Assembly (NCBI GenBank): GCA_011800155.1
Contig: JAALGH010000011.1
Location: forward strand, 1,302,001 to 1,366,000
DNA from: Flammulina velutipes
Taxonomy: Eukaryota > Basidiomycota > Agaricomycetes > Agaricales > Physalacriaceae
Reading direction: 5' to 3'
Length of the DNA stretch: 64,000 nt
Each line of letters begins with the position of its first letter. Position 1 is the first letter of the stretch. The notes under the pieces are model-generated. The model did no database searches and was not told where the DNA came from. It saw only the letters and a program-made list of their open reading frames with translations. This document shows, piece by piece, positions 22,496-32,094 of the stretch. The translations under genes were made by a program, and so were the position numbers.

Positions 22496-23283
22496 GTTGT
22501 GAGATGATCGATGCAAAGGGCACAATGGAATGAAGAAGGAAGAAAGCTCGACGCAGTTAAGTCATCTGCCAGCGTGAGCAACAAACTAATTTCTGAAGAA
22601 TAACTATTCCTCCACACTATACGAATTCAATGTGATGAATCGGCCAAAGGGCAAGGGAGTACCCTCGAATCTAATCATCGGTTCTCAGGCATAGAAAGTA
22701 CCGGTGAAGTTCGGAGGAACCCGGACCATTGAAAGTTGAGGAACGACTGATGTTTGACTCGGAACTCCAAAGTCCACTAATGAGTGAGTTGGAAGTAAAG
22801 TTGGAGCTGAATCAATGAATAGGTACAGTGTTCCTAGAGTGTTGAATTGGTAAGACCCGACGTGAGAGAACGGAGAAATTTGTCAGCTGAATGTAAATGA
22901 AGTCAGAAGCCGAGCCCAGTGAGAACAATCGACGCACAGAGATATTGTTTCATGCATAGCTTTCACAGCGTCGACCAGAATAACGGATACAATCCTCAGA
23001 GGAGCATTCAGCGGCGGTTCAAAGTACCGATATTCACGAAGAGCAGGTAGTCATCTGAATCCAAGTTGTCTGTCAACGTCGGAGAAAAGAGATTCGCTTT
23101 GCAATTGCGAGTTCCACGGCGAAGGATACTAGCAAAGTGGTCGCCTATCATATGGATACGGAGCATGTCGGGTCTAGCTATGCGCCATCTTGAGAAAGAG
23201 TACTATAAAACTCGACCAGAGAGGGCTTGGGCAGATCAGTTCCATTCCTCTCTTCATCAGTTTTCAAGTCTCACCTGTACATC
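22496..23283. other. divergent promoter region, MACPF-B / MACPF-C (left)
   Basis: This 788-bp spacer lies between two divergently transcribed MACPF genes. Parts match 48696-49467 in reverse orientation, for example the run around CCCTCGAATCTAATCATC near 22660. No open frame is convincing. It probably contains the promoters of both genes. Confidence 0.5.
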
Positions 23284-25021
23284 ATGCGCGAATTTCCACC
23301 TACCAACAGACTGGGCTACAGTCTGGACATGTTGACTGTGACACCGCTGAGCATCAAAGTCGTGAGTGCCCAATACTCACCTCCAAGCCAGACCATCCTG
23401 AAGGTGCGCGCAGGTGGACGAGTCAATCAAAAAAGGCCGAAAGATTATCCAATATTATCCAGACGAGGATACCCGTCCTGTGACTATCGGTGAGAGATGG
23501 TTCGCTTCGTTGTGCTCACGGCAGCCTAACGTTAGATAGGTGGCGAGACGTTCGACGTCCCAAGGTGCATCGGAGTCTCGACGGATATCTCCAACTTCCA
23601 AGGCAGCTTCCTCACCTATCGAAGCGGCTCAGAGGCATCCAGCGACTTCGAGGCCAACGCATCGCTCAGCATCCGGTACTTGTGCGTTTCTGGTGGTGCA
23701 TCTGCATCCTACGCGACTTCCAAGTCGCTCCGTCGCGAGAATCAGCACGCGTTTTATTCGTTCAACGCCGATCTGTACTCAGCCAGCTTGAGAGACTACA
23801 TCGATCTCATCAACGAATCCGCTTTGAAACCGCGCGTTGCCGACCTACCCAAGCCGTTCAACGGAGGTTCTAAGGATCACGAAAAAGCCTACAGAGACTT
23901 TTTCGCCTCTTTCGGCACCCATGTGATCGCGTATTGCACTTACGGCGCTAGGTGCCAAATGGTCAGTACTGAATTCAACGATAAAGTTGACGGACAACTT
24001 ACAACGCTGACGTAGAATTGCTGGGCCTCCAATTCTGAGAGCTCTGTTAACGAGCGGTTCTCCGCCAGCGTCACAGCCTCCTATAATGGCGTCTTCGCTG
24101 GCGGGTCGTTCGACGCGTCTGTCAAAGGCGAAGAGCAGTACAAGGATTTCGAAGAGCTGAGACAGGCAGATGTCACTGCTCAAGGCGGTGACCTCAACGC
24201 TGGCACGTACTTCATCCGCCATCCCGATAGCCTTGAGGCATACGACGCTTGGGGTGCTACCACCGCGTCGTTCCCGAACGTCACTAGCTTTTCCACCATC
24301 GAGTTGTGGTCCCTCCTTCGTGATGCCGCTGCGAAAGAGTTGAGAGATGCTGCGGACCAACTGGAAAAGGCTTTCAACCACTTGAAAGACCATACCGAAG
24401 TCCATCGTACCAAGATTACGCTGACCGTCGAGTCGGACTGGTATGCATCCCTTTGCAACCTCTTCGAACCACGCTGATACAGTGACATACAGGGCGGAAG
24501 TTGGTTTGCTGACGCCTAGCGCCGTCATTGTTGCTGATCCCAGCTTCCAATTACCCGACAACACAGTGTTTGCTGAAACCAAGGTCCAGTGGGGAAAGGA
24601 GCACAGCCACGACTACGAGCGCAAGGATATCAGGTAAAGCAAACACCGCTTTCCTGTGAAGAACGGTCTAATGAGGCTAAAATTCAGATTCATCATTGTC
24701 AACGACGGCTCACCTATTGATTTCTATATCTCGCATGGCAGCAATGGAGGGAAGCCAGGAGAAGGGAAAGCCTCTGTGGTCACCGAGCTGGTATGTGCAC
24801 CTATTTGTTTACAGTAAGAAAGTTGACAAGAGCGGACATAACAGGGAGTCTACGAGAACAAGGAGATCACCGACAACAATTGGAACACGGTTTGGTACTA
24901 CCAGAAGCCCGTTTCTCCCACTGCAGAGAGTACGAGAGTCTCGCGTAGCGGGGAAGCTCGTACTTGGAACGACACGCTGACGGACTACTTGCGCGAGATT
25001 GGGCACTACGAAGAGGTGTGA
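23284..25021 (+). CDS. MACPF-domain protein, class C (left copy)
   Basis: Start ATG at 23284 gives MREFPPTNRLGYSLDMLTVT. The second exon must be read from GTGGACGAG (acceptor GCGCAG), giving VDESIKKGRKIIQYYPDEDT, which matches the frame needed downstream. The next exon contains SLSIRYLCVSGGASASYAT and the MACPF signature FFASFGTHVIAYCTYGARC. The remaining exons encode AYDAWGATTASFPNVTSF, LWSLLRDAAAKELRDAADQL, GLLTPSAVIVADP, FIIVNDGSPIDFYISHGSNG and a C-terminus GHYEEV. All splice sites are GT-AG and frame is preserved, so the gene looks intact. The same gene occurs at 46959-48695 on the minus strand. Like the other classes it lacks a secretion signal; activity is inferred from the domain only. 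Confidence 0.82.
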
Positions 25022-25109
25022 GTTTGAATTGGAATGGAAACGCGTGGAATTAGCTTTGAAATTAGCTTTGAAATTTACTTGATATGATTGACGTGATTGT
25101 AGGAGAGCA

Positions 25110-25825
25110 TGTTCTCAGAAATTGTTCTCTGGCCATTTTGCCGTATCAGCCTCGCACGCCTCCCAAACCGCACGACCGATGGCCTCACCACCTAGTTCTT
25201 CGTCAAAGAATATCGAACACGTCTTCCTGATCCGCCTGGCCTTTGTAGTATCGTGCTCCGGAAGCGGAAGTGCAGGCATGTTGAACTTGACAACAGCACA
25301 ATCCGCGTACAATGCTCCAGGCTTGAGTTCCTCCTCTGGTGCTTCCAAAACAGACTTGCCAATTATCGTGTTCCCGTCGTTCCCCGTCGGTTCAGGCGCC
25401 TCTTTGTTCAAGATTCGTAGTGGGGGACAGAAGAGGATATATCTAAATGACATTAGGTTGCGGTAATTTGGCTGTACGAGAGACATACTAGTACAGAGTG
25501 ACGCCGAGATACAAGCAGCCAAAGGTACTTGTCCACTGGCAGTCCGCGTTTGCGAGAGAACGATGGTCTCCATTCTGCTGAGACCTGGGGAGACGGTCAG
25601 AGCGACGATACTCAACTTTTGATTCTTGGTACCGGAATGCGCCATTACCAGGATTGGTTTCTGGGACTTGCGCAGCCGGAAGGACGTCGAGAACCCGTCG
25701 AAAATGTCGTGTCAATATTGTGGTCCTCAACGCTCTTCAGCCTTCGGAGAGGAATATAGAATGCAGAGGCGGAGGTTCATCGACAAAGAAGATTGCTTTG
25801 GTGGCTGCAGCAGCCAAGAATGTTC
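25110..25825 (-). pseudogene. 3' fragment of SDR-like gene
   Basis: This minus-strand sequence matches the second half of the SDR-like gene at 45169-46673. It starts abruptly at about 25822 within the sequence for AAAATK and has an in-frame stop just after IFLSEG. It retains segments such as VALTVSPGLSRMETI and EAPEPTGNDGNTIIGKSVLE, and lacks a block (TKSPTSAMQT to FKVLS in the intact gene). The C-terminus GGEAIGRAVWEA is still recognisable. There is no N-terminal Rossmann region, so it is a dead fragment. Confidence 0.85.
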
Positions 25826-26134
25826 CAGTCCTGTGGTAAGGAGCTTGAGTATGCGACCTATACAGCCTAGATCTTCATTCCCAAAACTTCAATATAATTG
25901 AATTTATGTATGGAGAAGAGAGACATACATAGGAGGTGTGCGTTTGTACGCGACAGGCAAAGGCAAACGACACGAACGGCTTTGGTACGAGTAAATGCAC
26001 AAGCATTGCATTTCATTGGTTACACAGAAATTCGAAAATACGAAGGGAACGGCGAAGGTACAGAGAGCGGAGAGTACAGAAGATACATCCAGAGCATTGA
26101 ACAGAGCAAGAACCAAAGCAAGAACGAGAATCGA

Positions 26135-26693
26135 TCAAAGTCCACCAAGGCCAGTCAGCGCCGACAGAGCATTCTTCAGACTGCAAACAAACTCGTTCAA
26201 CCGCTCCCGGGTTTGCTCTATAAAGAGCGTCAGTACACTGCATCGACTGAAGGAAACGAAAGCATATGGGCACCAAAGATGATGGACGGAAGAGACGAAA
26301 TAGAAAACGAAGCCAACATGCCTTGCTGTTTCTCCACGTCCATCACTTCCGATATCTTCTTTTCGAACTTTTGCACCGCGATTTGGCTCTCGTGTTTGGG
26401 ACGCGCTGCAGCCCAGGCGTGCGTCTCCAGCATGACATCGAGGAGCATCGCGCTCAGTTCTATAGCGACGATGAGCATGGTCAAGCTGTTGACTGTGAAT
26501 GAGCACCTTTGTTGAACGTAGCATCTCGGATAGACTCTTCAGAGAATGGCTGAACGACGGCGCCTTGGTGGTCGAACGGCGTGAAGGACTGTGCAATGAC
26601 ATCTCCCAATGGCTTTTCATTCGGCGACTTTGTTATTGGCGTTGAAGAGCTTTTCATTGTTTCTGTGCTGGACGACGACGACGACGAGGCCAT
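26135..26693 (-). CDS. small Ser-rich protein of unknown function, family X (left copy)
   Basis: I do not recognise this family. Three exons are inferred. Exon 1 starts MASSSSSSSTETMKSSSTP (encoded by a TCG-repeat tract) and continues GDVIAQSFTPFDHQGAVVQP to DATFNK. Exon 2 carries ELSAMLLDVMLETHAWAAARP and FEKKISEVMDVEKQQGMLA. Exon 3 gives EQTRERLNEFVCSLKNALSA and ends TGLGGL. Total about 145 residues, predicted mainly alpha-helical with a disordered N-terminus. The copy at 39622-40180 is almost identical, introns and roughly 70-100 bp of flank included. The surrounding arm sequence is far less similar, so this block is either a recent conversion product or a mobile or duplicated unit. Confidence 0.6.
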
Positions 26694-27026
26694 GGTGGAA
26701 GTAACAAGTCAAGGAGCAACTGGACGCGTCCCGTCCCAAGCACAACCAAACAACGCGTCGCCTCGTTCGAGGTTTCCGTATGTTGATGTGGGTTCCTCCT
26801 TCTGGGTAATGGAAAACGACTAGGCGTGGAACTTACGCCTAACGCGTCTTGTTTCAAATAGGCTTCGCCACACTTGGGTCAGAAGAACTTAATTATTCGA
26901 GTATCGGCAGTGCGTCAGTAGCAAAGCCTGAGTGCCTTTAGATTGTACAACAAAATAGAACAATACATACTTAATGAACGAACAAACCGTAAGCTCACTT
27001 ATAGATCCTGAACCACTCAGGAATGC

Positions 27027-28200
27027 TTACGAGCCTTCAACCTTCGAAAGATATATCAGGCGGTAGAGCGTGACCGCGTGCGGACATAGCCCGAGGTGGT
27101 AGAGGAGTAAGGAGGATGCGTGGATGATAGTCGATATGAAGATGACGACTGCGTGCTTAGCAGGAAGATTGTTGATAATCGCAGGTAAAGTGTCATATAC
27201 ACTGGGTTCATCCTCCAACCGTATCTCGTCCAACTTCTTTGGTTCGTGGAAACAAAGGATTAGTCGCAGAGAGCGCGTTTCCTCCTCATCAAATTCGTTG
27301 AGATGTTCAGTGAGCTTGTCCCTGATTGCCTTGAGGGCTTGACGAGCGATGAAGTGCTTCTCGATCTCGAGAGGAGCTCGATCCTGCGTCTTTGATTCAC
27401 CCACTAATTGAGTACAAACCGTTGTTTTGTCAGTGGCATGCGCGACAGCACGGGCATGCAATTCACTTGGGTGCTCAAGTACCAGTCGTTTGCCGATAAC
27501 GCGTTCTCTTTCGGGACAAGAAACGGAATAAAAGTAGCTGGATAAGAGCAACGGACGACCTTTGAGCGAGACTTGTTTGCGCAAGATATGAAGAAATCGG
27601 CTAGGGGTAGTTCTGGGAAGAGCGTGAGGGTAGAATTCAAAGACTTTTAAAAGGCTTACTATCAGAGTTGAATGACATTGTCGCCACCTCTTCGGACAGA
27701 TCGTCCATAAGCCGAGGCTTGTAGGCACCAGCACTCTGAACAGCTACAACACCCGTCTCGAAGGAGACAGACGCATACTTTCTAGATCCTGCAGTAACAG
27801 AAGACATCCAAGGCCGAAATATTCTTGTTCTCGTGATTGTGTTACATAGAGGGTTTCCAGAGAAGACTCGCTTCATGGAACAGTACTCGAAGCTGCTGCG
27901 GTTAGTAAAAGGTGCTTAGGAAATAACTAGAGAACCCACCATCAGACCAGAACCTTGACTTCTTTGCGGGAGGTCGCTCTAGCATGAGTTGACCTACACA
28001 GATGCGAATTGAGTGACTAGTTAAACCGTCGCGCGAAACGGAACACTATGACACAGCTGGAAGACCTCCTCAAAATCCCCGTCTTAGACCAGGAGATGTC
28101 GACGAAATCTCTGAGGAAAGAATTCGAAGACTTTTCTGTCGGCGGAGGAGTGCTTGAAAACGGCTGCATTTTGGTATCATGTGTGTTGGCGTCAACCAAA
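27027..28200 (-). pseudogene. family Y gene, left copy (degenerate)
   Basis: Homologous to 37673-38895. Readable pieces on the minus strand are a GQ-L-ERPPAKKSRF exon after a conserved CATCTGTGTAG acceptor, then YFGLGCLLLLQDLE, VVAVQSAGAYKPRLMDDLSEEV, DFFISCANKSRSKV, then in another frame HARAVAHATDKTTVC, FIARQALKAIRDKLTEHLNEF, LRLILCFHEPKKL and VYDTLPAIINNLPAKHAVVIFIST. Pieces sit in different frames and a stop interrupts the exon after LESM, so this copy is broken. The layout resembles expanded Agaricomycete P-loop proteins, in which SAGAYKPRL would be a Walker A lacking its GK[ST] and CFHEPKKL a Walker B-like segment. That assignment is tentative. Confidence 0.5.
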
Positions 28201-29164
28201 GTCATCGCAATGTCTCAAGTTCTCAGACGGCCGAGGCTCGTAAAAGCAATCGGTCTGTCAATGGTTACAGCAGGAGACATGGAAGAAGCTCGGGCGTGCA
28301 GGAGCAGTGCGAAGGAAGTAGACATCAGATTTAGGAGTTAGAATTGCTCGCTTCACTGGCATGAAAGAATGATTGCTCTTCCATAAGTAGTAGACCATGA
28401 TAACGGCAGCCGCGGAGCACAGGAAGCCTGAGAAGACGTGAAGATACGAAATCAGTGACCACGACAGAAGATATATCCAAAGCATTTTGAACAAAGCAAC
28501 GATTGGTAGAAGAAACGAAAGGACCCGAGTCGTCACAAGCACGACCAAATAACGCGTCGCCACACTCTCGTTGTCTTTCAAGTTTTGAACCTCCTCTCCC
28601 GTTCAATACCGTGACGACAGCCGCGATATCAAGGATGAATTCAAAGAACAAAATACTCAGCTTGTTTGTTGTCCTTCCCCCGGACGGCATTTGGATCTAT
28701 CACCGGTGCTCGGAAACGCTAAGCATGCTAATGTTAGTGTACGCTACAAATTTTGAGTATATTACCTACACAGTCTAACAATTTCTATACATTCCTGTAA
28801 TACCAGTGTGGCGTACCGTGAATTCGGGAAATGCCGAGACGTTCGAGCACCTGAGTTTGGCGTGAGTTATATCGACCTTTGCCAAACGCCGTGTTCACAA
28901 TACCTGTAAGTACTTGAAGACCGTCAAACGGCTTACAATTTGAATCAGTAAGGGTTACATAGATCGGATACGCGGAGCATCACTGCGAGGCCGAATATCG
29001 CAATGCAACCTGTTGCAACTCTCTTCCGTTCACCTTGGCTTGCCTGGATGCCCTATCCCTGAACTTTGCCGGGATGAGATATCTATCAAGTCGCGCCTAC
29101 AAATGTTCTTCCTATCCCGTCTCATTTTTACCATTCCCCAGCATCTTCCTCTTCAATATCCATC
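28201..29164. other. gene-free stretch between left arm and hydrolase gene
   Basis: No gene is supported. The stretch includes the inner end of the left arm, a remnant of the sequence flanking gene X (28455-28560, listed separately) and the promoter of the hydrolase at 29165. A 107-codon minus-strand frame at 28258-28581 is hydrophobic in places but has no recognised family. Confidence 0.45.
28455..28560 (-). repeat. remnant of gene X flanks without the gene
   Basis: Two short segments that flank gene X at 26.06-26.12 kb (ACAGAAGATAcATCCAgAGCATT type) and 26.73-26.77 kb (CAAGCACaACCAAAcAACGCGTCGCC type) occur here only about 20 bp apart, with roughly 640 bp of the X gene missing. It is the third trace of the X unit in this window. 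Confidence 0.55.
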
Positions 29165-30401
29165 ATGACTATATTTTCGGTCTTACCCACTCTCGTTTTA
29201 TTTACACTTCTTTCTGTCTCTGCCATGCCCTCGCATTACACACGTCAAGAAAACGAAAATCCAGCCGTTGGCGGGAGCCCTGATACTGGCTGGGAATGGA
29301 TGCCTGACGTCCAGGACGCGTCAAAGTACCCGAGTTGGATCGTAACGAGCGACGATGGCGCGGTAGCCACCATGGTACGTCTTCTTTTCCGATGACTCTC
29401 AATCAACAATGTCATTCGTGTTTCCAGCCTCTCTACCAAACGGCGGGACAGGACAACAACTCAATCAAACGCGCCGTGATTGTCTTATCAGGGAAAGGAA
29501 GGGACTGTTGGTCGTGTGAGTTTCATTCGTAGTCACAGAGGATCGGTCATTGACGCGTCGCAGATTGGAATACCCTCAACAACGCGCTCTACCAGGCCAG
29601 TTCGCAAGACGCCAATGTTATTCGGTCTGAAGTTTCGCTTATGGCGCCCTGCTGGTGGACCCAAGAGGATCTCAACGCCGGTGCTGCGGAAGAAACCCAG
29701 CTTATCTGGGGCAAAATGACGTGGGTCAGTGGGAAATACAACGTCGGGCCTTCCTTGGTTGCCAAGTTTTCATCGTACAGCGTCCTCGATTCTCTTGTCG
29801 CGCATTATATGGACCGCAGTGTGTACCCCAACCTCAACGCCGTCGTCATCGCTGGACACTCCGCAGGCCCAAATGTCGCAACGATACGCCGCACTCCGCT
29901 CGTCCACAGAGAACGACGATAGGCTGCATTACTGGATCGGAAACCCGGGCTCGTTGCTCTGGCTCACGCCAGATAGGCCAGTGCCAAACGATACTTGCAA
30001 TGGTGTTGATGTATACAAGTATGGCTTGGAGAGCGGCTTCCCGGGTTATGCGACGGCGGATGCAAACGCTCTCGGCCGTGAGGGAATTGTACAAAAGTAT
30101 CGCGGGAGAAATGTGCACTATGCGTTCGGGTTGGATGACCATGGCCCCGGAGATACGAGTTGCCAAGCTGTGACGCAGGGCATTTCACATCTCGAGCGCG
30201 GACAGAACTACATCACGATGCTGGAGGAAATGGAGGGAGGTATGCCACCTGCTCAAACGGTAGATTGGATAGAAGGTGTCTCGCACATTAACGAGGCGAT
30301 GATGAGGAGTGCGCAGGGCATTGACAAAGTGAGTAATTCCATGGCTCTGCCTCGAATACAGTGTTAACGGTGTTCAGTTGTTCGTATTCGGAGGTACCTA
30401 G
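29165..30401 (+). CDS. secreted alpha/beta-hydrolase-fold protein, apparent frameshift
   Basis: The start opens a signal peptide (MTIFSVLPTLVLFTLLSVSA). Exons encode TGWEWMPDVQDAS, PLYQTAGQDNNSIKRAVIVL SGKGRDYWNTLN (across an intron), SLMAPCWWTQEDLNAG, SVYPNLNAVVIAGHSAG (nucleophile elbow GHSAG), then RYAALRSSTENDDRLHYWIG, NVHYAFGLDDHGPGDTS and a late GVSH that could supply the catalytic His. The last exon ends LFVFGGT (stop 30399-30401). Just after GHSAG, at about 29866, the frame shifts: the bases GGCCCAAATG do not join the two halves without adding two bases or removing one. No intron can explain it. It is either a young pseudogene or a sequencing error. Substrate unknown. Confidence 0.7.
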
Positions 30402-30454
30402 CACATTCATCAGCTCGGACATTATGTAGACAGTGCATTATTTATTTACCTAGC

Positions 30455-31373
30455 CTAAGTTTTGAGCTGTTGCCATTCATTCACCCACATATATCTTGAG
30501 AAGATGACATACAGCCACCTAAACCATACCAACTGACTCCAATGCTGCCGCATGGCTCTGTGAGCCGTCAGATATTCGTCGAAGCCCGATACGAATACCG
30601 GCAAGGTTTTCTCATGAACAATTTGCGTGGGCTTGACCGAATCCGGTGACCCGGATGTAACTTCGACAAAGTTCAAAAAGCGCGCCACGAACAGGTCGAT
30701 TTTAGCCTGCAGAGGCGCCACGATACTCAGGTACTTGATCGCGTTTGGAACGGTGATGAGAGTTAACAGTTGTGGTGCCGGGGTATGTGTTTGAGTGTAG
30801 TGACGGACGCCATGGAAGGCTGCTCTGTGATTGGGATGGCCAGATATACCTTGAGAGTCGAACGTAAGTATCTGGAGCCGCGTTAGTTGAGGGAGGTACA
30901 TAATCAGTCCGACGTGCTGACCTTGGAGATATTGTATTGAACCACGTAAAAGTTGAGCATCTTTGATATCAGTTCTGGATCCCACTTTGTCCTCAAGCCG
31001 TCCTGGAGCTCGCTGGAGGGAGTAAGCATAGATAAGCAGTGCGAATAAAAACGACGAACGGGTGGTCAAGAATATGTCTGCGTCCTTCGGGTATGCCCAG
31101 TGCATTCAGACTGGCAATGAATTCATCATGTCGTGTCTCGCCAAGTCCGCTTCCGTTCCCAAAGGAGAGCGAGAGAATGTGCAATTCAGGGGGATTGGTG
31201 GCAGCCTGCAAGCCGAGTATAGTGGGGGCGAAGAACATGCATTCGTCGTCGGGATGTGCGGTAACGAAGAAGACATTATCCAGGCTGTGATTCAGGGTAT
31301 TGTCCGTGGCGGTGGGTTGGTATAAGATGGCGGTGAGCAAAGGGAGCAAAACGGCCAAGATAGCAGGAAGCAT
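30455..31373 (-). CDS. PIG-L family GlcNAc-phosphatidylinositol de-N-acetylase
   Basis: PIG-L removes the acetyl group from GlcNAc-PI in the second step of GPI-anchor synthesis at the ER. The start at 31373 (MLPAILAVLLPLLTAILYQP) gives an N-terminal membrane anchor, as in Gpi12. The metal-binding motif HPDDE is at residues 40-44, followed by LSLSFGNGSGLGETRHDEF. An intron splits HP-ELQDGLRTKWDPELISKML, a second joins to ILTFDSQGISGHPNHRA, which has the conserved second metal-site His residues. The C-terminal part has QAKIDLFVARFLNF and ends WVNEWQQLKT. Three exons, about 270 residues, normal for the family. It is convergent with the hydrolase gene, with only about 50 bp between stop codons. 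Confidence 0.9.
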
Positions 31374-31454
31374 GGTGCGAAATCTTCCCAGGCTGTGAAT
31401 TTGCAGGTGGTTACATTGGTCGTGGCAGCGATGGATGTACAATGGATGAAAATG

Positions 31455-31909
31455 CTATCGAGCGCCAGAAAGGCCCAGTTGGTGCACCCATCCTCGCAGA
31501 TACGCAACCGCGTCTCCTTCTCCATGTCTAAACTTGCGCCCGACGCTGTCTGACAATCTTCCGTAGACGGGGGTCAGATAAAAGCTGACGAGCGTCCTAG
31601 GAGACCGTTAGCAAGTTCGTGCAGCGTCTGCTAACTGCCGACGCACCATACAGCGCCCTGCGCCCACATGCCCAGCACCTGGTCACGAAATGTGGCCCAT
31701 ACAACGTTGGCCCAGTCAATGGTTATCACTTCCTGCGTCTCCTTTTCTCTCTCATCGTAGATAATGCCGTAGTCGTCGGATGGTTCCCGCGATTGGGCTG
31801 TTGTGCGTGTTACATGAACGTATGGTCGCAGCTTGGAGAGATACGCAGTTTCAAAGCGCATATCAGGAATGGTTGGCAAGCTTGGACGACGTTGACGCGT
31901 CGACGACAT
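31455..31909 (-). CDS. small protein, DUF1770/Atg43-like
   Basis: Two exons give about 130 residues: MSSTRQRRPSLPTIPDMRFE, then YLSKLRPYV, a middle acidic region, and EVITIDWANVVWATFRDQVL GMWAQGAVW, joined across an intron (donor GTGCGTCGG) to TLVSFYLTPVYGRLSD and a hydrophilic end. The IPDMRFE-x-YL motif and the single hydrophobic stretch near the end resemble fungal DUF1770 proteins, which include the S. pombe mitophagy receptor Atg43. If so it would sit in the mitochondrial outer membrane. The match is from memory of a short motif and should be treated as tentative. It lies 82 bp upstream of PIG-L on the same strand. Confidence 0.55.
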
Positions 31910-32094
31910 GGTGGTAGAAGGAAAGCAGCGTTGTCACAAGTGTGACCATGCTTCTTGACGTTCGACCGCCACCACCACTGCGCCACATTATCCGGCGGCA
32001 TAATTGTTATCATGGACGGCCCGCAGATCCGCCGTACCTTCGATAAACAGCCAGTATAAATGTCTATCTGCTACTTTGGCGATGCTCAGCAACC

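Larger units (their letters stand above)
17270..28250 (+). repeat. left arm of large imperfect inverted duplication
   Basis: This arm carries, from outside in, a LAA1 fragment, MACPF-A, MACPF-B, MACPF-C, an SDR fragment, gene X and a family Y copy. The same order in reverse orientation occurs at about 37600-54365. Homology includes introns and intergenic stretches, so it arose by DNA duplication rather than retroposition. Identity is uneven: near-complete in the body of MACPF-A and around X, and much lower in MACPF-B, MACPF-C, the SDR fragment and Y. The left arm lacks the GH53-to-LRR block and has truncated edge genes. Confidence 0.85.
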
